A stretch of DNA of 37,857 nt from UBA93 sp964477205 (GTDB lineage: Archaea; Micrarchaeota; Micrarchaeia; Norongarragalinales; Norongarragalinaceae). Below are positions 32,138 through 37,857 of this stretch, one piece after another. The stretch is taken from NCBI GenBank assembly GCA_964477205.1, contig CAYZDE010000005.1, positions 1-37,857 on the forward strand, given 5' to 3'. How positions within the stretch are numbered: the first letter of the stretch is position 1; each line of letters opens with the position of its first letter. Below the pieces are notes generated by a model. The model saw only the letters and a program-made list of their open reading frames with translations, searched no databases and was not told the DNA's origin. Both the position numbers and the translations under genes were made by a program.

Positions 32138-33750
32138 ATGTGCGGCATTATCGGTTACATCGGGGAAGGCAAAGCGGCTGAAATACTTTACGAAGGCCTC
32201 AAGCGCCTGGAGTACCGCGGCTACGACTCCGCGGGAATAGCCGTGCTCTCGAATAATGAATTAATCATTCGCAAGGACATTGGAAAAATCAGCGAACTCA
32301 ACGAGCGACTTCACTTCGACGAATTGAAGGGCTCGCAGGGCATCGCACACACGCGCTGGGCAACGCACGGCGGCGTTACCAAGCAAAACGCCCACCCGCA
32401 CGCCGACTGCAAGAGTGAAATCGCGATAGTCCACAATGGAATCATCGAGAATTACCAGGAGTTGCGTGCGCGCCTTCAAGGCAAGCACTCGTTGAAGTCG
32501 GAAACCGACAGCGAACTCATCGCACACTTAATAGAAGAGCATTACTCGGGTTCCTTGGAGGAAGCCGTGCGTGCCACCGCCAAGGAACTAAAAGGCAGTT
32601 ATGCGCTCCTCGCTATTAGCAAGCGCGAACCCGACAAAATCGTTGCTATAAAAAACGAGTCCCCGCTCTTAGTGGGCCTGGGCAATAATGAGTTCTTCTT
32701 CGCGAGCGACGCCACGCCTTTACTCGAGCACACGAAGCGCGTTGTATTCATCGAGGACGGGGAAGGTGCGGTGATCACTAGGCAAGGCGCATCTTATTTT
32801 AACACTGCAACCGGAGAGCCAATTGAAAAGAAAGAGCAGGTCGTTGAGTGGAGTGCAGAGGACGCGGGCAAGAACGGATTCGAGCACTACATGCTCAAGG
32901 AAATATTCGAGCAGCCGANNNNNNNNNNNNNNNNNNNNNNNNNNNNNNNNNNNNNNNNNNNNNNNNNNNNNNNNNNNNNNNNNNNNNNNNNNNNNNNNNN
33001 NNNNNNNNNNNNNNNNNNGTACTCGACGGCCTCCGCAAAGCCAAGGCGCGCGGGGCTAGGATAATGAGCATCGTTAACGTGAAAGGGTCGAGCATCGACC
33101 GCTTGAGCGAGCGCTCGATTCACTTGAATTGCGGGCCTGAAATCGCGGTTGCATCCACCAAGGCGTTCATGAACCAGTGCGCCGCTTTCTACCTAATCGC
33201 CAAGTCGATGGCCGGCGAGCTCGACGAAGCCAAAGAGAATTTACGCGACTTGTCCGAGCGCGTGCAGGAAGAGCTCGACGCCGCGAACGGGAAGATGAAG
33301 GCAATCGCCGAGTCGCTCAAGGGAGAGCACGCTTACTACCTTGGCCGCGGAGTGAACTTCGCCATCGCCGTAGAGGGTGCACTCAAGCTAAAGGAAATCT
33401 CTTACATTCACGCCGAAGGAATGCCCGCCGGCGAGCTAAAGCACGGCACCCTCGCGTTAATTAGCAAGGGCACCGCCGTGTTCCTGCTAAACCCGAAGGA
33501 TTATACTTACTACGAAACGCTCAGCAACGGAGTGGAGACGAAGGCGCGCGGCGCCCGCCTAATCGGCTTGAGCAATTGCGCTAATGAAGCGTACGACGAG
33601 TTCATTCAATTACCCGAGCCCAAGGACGCGCTACTCTACCCTCTCTTGTCCATTGCTCCGCTCCAACTCGTAGCGTACTACGCCGCGGTGGCGCGCGGAT
33701 TGGACCCGGATAAGCCCCGCAACCTAGCCAAGTCCGTGACCGTTAAATGA
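32138..33750 (+). CDS. glmS: Glutamine-fructose-6-phosphate aminotransferase, interrupted by an assembly gap
   Basis: Makes glucosamine 6-phosphate, the entry point to UDP-GlcNAc and other amino sugars. The N-terminal glutaminase domain starts with MCGIIGYIG, so Cys2 becomes the nucleophile after Met removal. It contains LEYRGYDSAGIAV, HTRWATHG, and VHNGIIENY. After HYMLKEIFEQP the sequence runs into 100 N (32919-33018). It resumes in the isomerase part with GLRKAKARGARI, GPEIAVASTKAF, the second SIS domain (AYYLGRGVNFAIAVEGALKLKEI, EGMPAGELKHG) and the C-terminal DKPRNLAKSVTV. The two parts are in different frames across the N run, because its length is nominal. Some 90 residues of SIS domain 1 are missing compared with E. 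coli GlmS (my recollection of that sequence). Its stop overlaps the HAD gene start (ATGA). Confidence 0.95.
32919..33018. other. Assembly gap of 100 N inside glmS
   Basis: Exactly 100 undetermined bases, a conventional placeholder. By comparison with the normal GlmS domain order the true missing sequence should be near 270-290 nt. Confidence 0.98.
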
Positions 33751-34343
33751 ATGCGTTCCTTTTCGACGTTGACGGCGTGCTATTCGAGTCGAGCGAAGTC
33801 GTCAAGCAAACATTCCTCTCTTTGTTTAAAGAGCTTGAATTGCCCGCGCCAACGCCCGAGCAAATCAGACGAGACCTTGGATATTACCCGCCCCGCTGGT
33901 TTAAAGAATTAGGAATCAATGGCACGCAAGAACTCGACCACGCAATCGGCAAGCGATTCGTCGAACTCTACCCTGAATTAGCAATGGAAAACGAGGACGC
34001 GTTGCCCGTGCTCGGCGAACTCCGCTCGCGCGGGTACAAGCTTGGAGTCGTCACGAACCAAATCGAATGCGAGGCGAAGGCAACGCTTTCACTGCTCGGC
34101 TTTGAGTTCGATTGCGTGAAGCACGCTGGCCACGGCGCGCCCAAGCCGGCGCCCGACTTAATCTTGAATGCTTTGTCGGAATTGGAAGTCGAAAAAAGCG
34201 GGGCGCTCTTCGTCGGCGATGTTGAGCCGGATGTTCAAGCGGCTTCGGCCGCCGGCGTTTCCTATCGAATACTCGCGCGCCCTTACAATACGAAACTCAA
34301 GAACCGGATTCAATCACTACGCGAGTTATTAGACGTCGAGTAG
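33747..34343 (+). CDS. HAD-superfamily phosphatase
   Basis: A 198-aa haloacid-dehalogenase hydrolase, probably a small-molecule phosphatase. Motif I is FDVDGVLFES (nucleophile Asp7, acid/base Asp9), motif II is GVVTNQ, the motif III Lys is in GAPKPAPD, and motif IV is FVGDVEPDVQAA. A helical cap lies between motifs I and II (residues about 15-85), as in phosphoglycolate phosphatase and beta-phosphoglucomutase relatives. Coupling to glmS by a 4-nt ATGA overlap suggests a sugar-phosphate substrate, but this is inference. The 3' end overlaps the archease gene by 15 nt. Confidence 0.92.
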   Translation: MNAFLFDVDGVLFESSEVVKQTFLSLFKELELPAPTPEQIRRDLGYYPPRWFKELGINGTQELDHAIGKRFVELYPELAMENEDALPVLGELRSRGYKLGVVTNQIECEAKATLSLLGFEFDCVKHAGHGAPKPAPDLILNALSELEVEKSGALFVGDVEPDVQAASAAGVSYRILARPYNTKLKNRIQSLRELLDVE

Positions 34344-34736
34344 GATGTGCGCCTTCCATTCATTCTCGTGTTTTTTAACCGAGCACTCGTGCAGTGTGAC
34401 CGCCTTCACGTCCGTTCGCCCCGCCGCGGGCGAGCGCTCGCAGCCGCGCGCCGTCCCCTTCAATTCCTTTCCGTCGAATGAATCGACAATGAACGACTTG
34501 AAGAATAACTCGCGCGCGTCCGCCTCGGACAAGAGCTCGCTCAAGGCGAAAACGAGGAGTTCGTCCAGGGCATTTGCTTGCGCGCTAATGCACACTTCCA
34601 CTTCTTCGGTTAGCTTTGAAGTGTCCGCTATGGTTTCGAATAAGGCGCGCGCGCTCTCCTCGGCTACGCGTTCGAAGGACTCGGCGCGTGCCTCGAATAA
34701 AACATCCGCTTTGTGCTCTAAGAATTCAATCGGCAT
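34329..34736 (-). CDS. Archease
   Basis: A 135-aa protein of the archease family, which activates the tRNA-splicing ligase RtcB by helping its guanylylation. Signatures are the N-terminal FLEHKADVLFEA, the helix ERVAEESARALFETI, the DELLVFALSELL helix, the FDGKELKGTARG strand pair and the C-terminal DVKAVTLHECSV...AHILLDV with a conserved terminal Asp. RtcB is not encoded in this window. It starts at ATG, with an AT box (GTAATAAAAG on the minus strand near 34771-34762) about 30 nt upstream and no clear Shine-Dalgarno, so it is probably leaderless. Divergent from NAC and convergent with the HAD gene (15-nt overlap). Confidence 0.93.
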   Translation of the reverse strand: MPIEFLEHKADVLFEARAESFERVAEESARALFETIADTSKLTEEVEVCISAQANALDELLVFALSELLSEADARELFFKSFIVDSFDGKELKGTARGCERSPAAGRTDVKAVTLHECSVKKHENEWKAHILLDV

Positions 34737-34757
34737 CGCAAGACATTATGCCTGCTA

Positions 34758-34794
34758 ACTCTTTTATTACTCGTCGCCCTTGAAGGATTCGGTG
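34758..34794. promoter_or_regulatory. Divergent promoter region of archease and NAC
   Basis: A single AT box around 34760-34772 (CTTTTATTAC) is about 29 nt from the archease ATG on one side and 41 nt from the NAC ATG on the other, so it may serve both. GGTGAT near 34788-34793 is the ribosome site for NAC. Confidence 0.4.
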
Positions 34795-34805
34795 ATTTAC
34801 TTTCA

Positions 34806-35138
34806 ATGATGCCCAAAATGGACCCTAGGCAAATGGCTAAGCTCATGAACCAAATGGGGATTAAGAACGAGCCCGTCGAGGCGGTGCGCGTGGTAATTGA
34901 GAAGCCGGACGGCTCAAAGCTCGTCATCGACGAGCCCGTGGTTACCGCGGTTACCATGCAAGGGCAGTCCACTTACCAAGTTCAAGGAGAGGCGCGAGCC
35001 GAGGAGGGTGCGCCGAAGGAATCCGACGCTTCCATTATATCAAAAGAGTGCGGTTGCACTGAAGGGAAAGCGCAAAATGCGTTGGATGAAGCGAACGGCG
35101 ATTTGGCCGAGGCCATTATGAAGCTCAAGGGCGAGTGA
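34806..35138 (+). CDS. nac: Nascent polypeptide-associated complex protein
   Basis: A ribosome-associated chaperone for nascent chains; archaeal NAC is a homodimer. The 110 residues contain a Met-rich N-terminal segment with DPRQMAKLMNQMG, the NAC beta barrel (VEAVRVVIEKPDGSKLVID, VTAVTMQGQSTYQVQGEA) and a C-terminal UBA domain (DASIISKECGCTEGKAQNALDEANGDLAEAIMKL). This order is diagnostic of the archaeal protein. ATG start with GGTGAT about 12 nt upstream; a second ATG follows at once. The 3' end overlaps the GalT-like gene by 14 nt. Confidence 0.96.
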   Translation: MMPKMDPRQMAKLMNQMGIKNEPVEAVRVVIEKPDGSKLVIDEPVVTAVTMQGQSTYQVQGEARAEEGAPKESDASIISKECGCTEGKAQNALDEANGDLAEAIMKLKGE

Positions 35139-36021
35139 GCAGCTTCTTCGCCTTCTTCTCAGAGACCACGTTAACTATCACGCCGAGCCCCAGCTCTATT
35201 GCGCCCCAAGTTTCCTTGCGCGGGTAAATTTCGGCGTGCAAGTGGAAGTCGCTTCCCTTCGGTGCGCAGTGGAATGCTATATTATAATTAGGAGTGAATT
35301 GGTCCGTGCGCTTGAGCGCTTCTTGAATCGCCTCGAGGAATTCCAATCCTTTTTCATCCGTCAAGTCGAGGAGCGTTTTGTAATGCTTCTTGGGCACGAC
35401 CCACGACTCGCATTCCCAGCGCGCGTTGAACGGAAGGACGCAAACGAAGTTTTTCGTTTCAAACAGCTTCTCTTCTTTTTTTCTTATATTACAAAAGTAA
35501 CAATTGCCGCGCTTGGATTTCTTCGCCTCGTTCTTCAAGTAAATCGGGACGAACGGGAGTGAGATTATTTGAGCGTGCTCGTGCGCTATGCTCGCGCCGG
35601 CGGACGCGCCCCGGTTGCGCATTAGGAAAGTCACTTTCGCTTCGTTGTCCGAACTCAAGTCGGCGTAAGCGTCTTTATAGCCCTGCCAGACGAGGCGCAA
35701 GTGCTCGCGCGAGTAATCCTGGAACGCTTGCGAGTGCTTTTCAGTGTCAACGATTACCTCGTGCCTGCCGATTGCCGGCGCGTGCCCGTTGCACCACGAG
35801 AAGTGTTTGCGCCCGAGTTTTAGTATCGGGAACACGTTGTTGAACCGCCTAACGCGCCAGTTCTCTTCATCAGGGTAAGCACTAATGGTTTTAGGCGTCA
35901 AGTCCTCGTTGCCCTTGCAGAACGGGCAGCCCGCGCGCTTCTTTCTCGGGCGCTTCGAGCGCTCGTCCGCAACGATTACGTCCACTCCTTTTAAGGGGTC
36001 GCGACGAACTTCGAGAACCAT
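35125..36021 (-). CDS. galT: Galactose-1-phosphate uridylyltransferase-like enzyme
   Basis: A 298-aa member of the GalT branch of the HIT superfamily, which exchanges UMP or AMP between sugar phosphates. It has two C-x-x-C pairs (Cys32/Cys35 in GCPFCKGNED and a second in CYFCN), RRFNNVFPIL, RHEVIVDTEKH, the active-site region GASAGASIAHEHAQI with His147-Glu-His149-x-Gln151 (the second His is the usual nucleophile), and a C-terminal FHLHAEIYPR. Classical GalT reads H-P-H-x-Q; the Pro is Glu here, so the substrate may differ (UDP-glucose:hexose-1-P or an ADP-sugar phosphorylase). ATG start with GGAGTGG about 11 nt upstream. Together with glmS it is a candidate supplier of nucleotide sugars to the glycosyltransferases. 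Confidence 0.87.
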   Translation of the reverse strand: MVLEVRRDPLKGVDVIVADERSKRPRKKRAGCPFCKGNEDLTPKTISAYPDEENWRVRRFNNVFPILKLGRKHFSWCNGHAPAIGRHEVIVDTEKHSQAFQDYSREHLRLVWQGYKDAYADLSSDNEAKVTFLMRNRGASAGASIAHEHAQIISLPFVPIYLKNEAKKSKRGNCYFCNIRKKEEKLFETKNFVCVLPFNARWECESWVVPKKHYKTLLDLTDEKGLEFLEAIQEALKRTDQFTPNYNIAFHCAPKGSDFHLHAEIYPRKETWGAIELGLGVIVNVVSEKKAKKLLTRP

Positions 36022-36033
36022 GAACTAAACCAC

Positions 36034-36066
36034 TCCGTGAGCCTATTTAAGAATGTTATTATATGC
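36034..36066. promoter_or_regulatory. Divergent promoters between the GalT-like gene and the Ig-repeat protein
   Basis: TTATTATATG (36055-36064) is about 26 nt before the plus-strand ATG at 36086, with no Shine-Dalgarno between, so a leaderless transcript is likely. The minus strand has ATTCTTAAATAGG (36053-36041) and the overlapping ATATAATAA; GGAGTGG is the ribosome site of the GalT-like gene. Confidence 0.5.
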
Positions 36067-36085
36067 GTTTTCACCTTTTTTTCCT

Positions 36086-37857
36086 ATGGACGGCGGGATT
36101 TTCGATTCTATAATTTACAAGTGGGATTCTCTTTTGAATTGGCTTGACGAAAAAGGCATTCCATTCAAGGGGCTTGCCGACTCGCTTGAAGATAAGGGAG
36201 TTCCATCGCTTCCGGTGTTCATACTCGCGGCCGCCCTGCTGCTCTTTGCAATAGCCCAGGTAATTCCGGTTGCATTCGCTCCGGGGCCGGGAAGCGTAAT
36301 AATTACGGTAACGCAAGCCGACGGCTCGCCACTCGCAGGCGCTTCAGTGCTCGTCGAGTCCTTTGAAAGCGGTTACTCGGATTCGGCCACTACTAATTTA
36401 CAAGGCAAAGTTGAATTCGAAGGCGTGCCGGCCGGTGAAGTACAATTACGCATTACCCACGATGAATACTTCTTCGAGCAATCCATTCAAAAAGTCGCAG
36501 TGTCTTCAGGCGCAGCATCGCTAGCTTCTGCAGCCGCAATGGCCGTCGAGGATGACTCCGTAGCCTTGTATTACCAAGTCGAGGGGGCCGAGGTTGCAAC
36601 GGTTTACTTACTCGATTCGATAACCGGCGTGGAACTCGCAGAGTCCGCTTCCTTCTCAGGCGCATTCAATGTGGACCCGAACCGCGAATACGTGCTTCGC
36701 GCAGTTTCCGACGGGTATGCGCAAGTAGAAGAAGAGGTGCGCGTTGGGGAGAATAATTACGGCCCGGTGCCCTTGCTCCTCATTGAAATCGGGTCCGTTG
36801 CTTCAACCGAATTACACGTGGAAGTCACGGCGAACGACGCGCCCGTTGCGAACGCGACCGTCGAAGTAATCCTGCCTTCAACCGGGGAGCGCTTGTTTAC
36901 ACTAACCTCCGGAGAGGACGGCCGGGTTACCCCTGTCGAAGTGCCGCTGGGCTCTCAACTAATTGTTGTCGCTTCATCGCAAGGTTATTTGACTGACTCG
37001 CAGGCGTTTAACGCCACGAAGTCGGAAGCGTGGCTCAAGTTCGAGCTTGTCGAAGGCGACGCGTCGTCCACCAGCGTAGTTCGCGTGAGCGTGAAAGACG
37101 CTTTCAATAACTACTTGTTAAGCCCCCGCGTAGCCCTGCACGAGCGAGGCGTTAATGCTTTCACTAACGCGAAATACGAGGAGAACCCTTACAATGGAAT
37201 AGCTGAATTTCTAGTACCTTACTCCGAGGCAACGCCCACGACGAGCACATTGCGCGCAACCGCGTTCAAGAACGGTTTCCTGCCCGGCTCAATTGAATAC
37301 GCGACAGCAGGCGAACACGCAATCACTCTCGCTTCAGCAACGGATAATTCATCGGGAATAGTAACCGTGCTCGTACTGAATCATGAAGAATTAGGTGTAT
37401 CCGAAGCTAGCGTTGCCTTGCTCGACTCGGAACAGCGTGCAATAGGCATTCCTTACAAGATAACCGGCGCAGACGGCTCGCAATCATTTGCAGGCGTTCC
37501 ACTGCAAGAAGTAGTCGTCGTTGCCGCAGCTGAAGGCCGCGTTGCTTACTCGAACCCGATTCAAGTTGAGAGTATTGCCTCGAATCCAGAAGGAGTCGCA
37601 GTAATCGTTCGATTCCCTCTAATAGAATCGAGTGCCGAGTTCATTGCCCGTGATTATTACTCCGGCGAAGTAATTCCCGGAGCTTCCATTACCGTTGGCT
37701 CCGAGTCATGCAAGACCGGATCTAGTGGCTCTTGCACACTGCAATTGCTGGAAGGAACAATTACCGCTATTGCGAGCGCTGCAGGCTACGAGGACTCAAG
37801 CGCGGAATTAATAGTGCTCCCCGGAGCCGATAATTCGTTCGAGCTCTCGATGGACTC
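36086..37857 (+). CDS. Large membrane-anchored protein with repeated Ig-like domains (3' end outside the window)
   Basis: The frame runs open from the ATG at 36086 to the window end (590 complete codons), so the protein is longer than seen. Residues 1-42 are cytoplasmic and amphipathic (DSIIYKWDSLLNWLDEKG), and residues 43-65 form a transmembrane signal anchor (VFILAAALLLFAIAQ). Then come about five beta-sandwich repeats of the carboxypeptidase-regulatory/PEGA-like kind, each reading V-x-A-D-G-S-P-L-A-G-A-S-V...T-x-x-x-G-x-V-x-F-x-V-P-x-G, with starts near residues 69, 250, 325, 435 and 512. Such domains are usual in surface stalks and adhesins. A Cys pair occurs near the end. No stop or anchor is visible yet. 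Leaderless start inferred from a TATA-like box 26 nt upstream. Confidence 0.82.
   Translation, partial: MDGGIFDSIIYKWDSLLNWLDEKGIPFKGLADSLEDKGVPSLPVFILAAALLLFAIAQVIPVAFAPGPGSVIITVTQADGSPLAGASVLVESFESGYSDSATTNLQGKVEFEGVPAGEVQLRITHDEYFFEQSIQKVAVSSGAASLASAAAMAVEDDSVALYYQVEGAEVATVYLLDSITGVELAESASFSGAFNVDPNREYVLRAVSDGYAQVEEEVRVGENNYGPVPLLLIEIGSVASTELHVEVTANDAPVANATVEVILPSTGERLFTLTSGEDGRVTPVEVPLGSQLIVVASSQGYLTDSQAFNATKSEAWLKFELVEGDASSTSVVRVSVKDAFNNYLLSPRVALHERGVNAFTNAKYEENPYNGIAEFLVPYSEATPTTSTLRATAFKNGFLPGSIEYATAGEHAITLASATDNSSGIVTVLVLNHEELGVSEASVALLDSEQRAIGIPYKITGADGSQSFAGVPLQEVVVVAAAEGRVAYSNPIQVESIASNPEGVAVIVRFPLIESSAEFIARDYYSGEVIPGASITVGSESCKTGSSGSCTLQLLEGTITAIASAAGYEDSSAELIVLPGADNSFELSMD

Noticed and set aside
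32138..33750. glmS as a frameshifted pseudogene or two separate genes
   Set aside because: The frame change coincides exactly with 100 N; both parts are intact and match one enzyme.

Overview
The window looks like a piece of a draft archaeal genome, most likely from a DPANN-type lineage (Diapherotrites/Micrarchaeota-like; the rank is inference). Archaeal markers are ribosomal protein S6e, archaeal NAC, Orc1/Cdc6, RIO1 kinase, archease and a translin homologue. TATA-type promoters sit about 25-40 nt before starts, Shine-Dalgarno cores are GGTG-like, and TTG/GTG starts are common. Mixed in are genes more often met in bacteria: RpiB, Rpe, a DUF4139 protein and a type-1 seryl-tRNA synthetase. Coding density is very high, there is no gene-free stretch over 300 nt, and I see no tRNA, rRNA, CRISPR array, transposase or prophage. 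A run of 100 N (32919-33018) interrupts glmS.

Layout. 1-1867: 3' part of a membrane-anchored unknown protein. 1835-3521 (-): operon S6e > rpiB > rpe. 3643-19180: a block of exported proteins, made of a 2641-aa parallel beta-helix surface protein, a DUF4139 protein (-), a 1281-aa secreted protein with a small 86-aa follower, a membrane-anchored Lon-type (S16) protease without ATPase, and a 27-aa membrane microprotein. 19177-20837 (-): RIO1 kinase and thioredoxin reductase. 20881-23563 (+): two family-2 glycosyltransferases and a membrane-tethered thioredoxin-like protein. 23698-27481 (-): operon translin > unknown 273-aa protein > serS > GT4 glycosyltransferase. 27585-29294 (+): HIT protein and Orc1/Cdc6. 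29291-32033 (-): OB/HD exoribonuclease-like protein > HEPN-like protein, then a DEAD-box helicase. 32138-34343 (+): glmS and a HAD phosphatase. 34329-34736 (-): archease. 34806-35138 (+): NAC. 35125-36021 (-): GalT-like. 36086-end (+): start of a large membrane-anchored protein with repeated Ig-like domains.

How the parts may work together. The exported block and the three glycosyltransferases suggest a heavily glycosylated cell surface, with GlmS and a GalT-like enzyme as plausible sources of activated sugars. A second theme is RNA metabolism: translin beside serS, an OB/HD nuclease beside a HEPN-like protein, a DEAD-box helicase and archease.

The most unusual structure is a perfect 2 x 69-nt tandem repeat (23562-23699) that fills the whole gap between two convergent genes and completes the stop codons of both. 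Removing it in silico restores a 4-nt TTAG stop overlap with both protein C-termini unchanged. At the other convergent junctions the genes overlap by 4 to 33 nt, so this looks like a recent, gene-neutral insertion.
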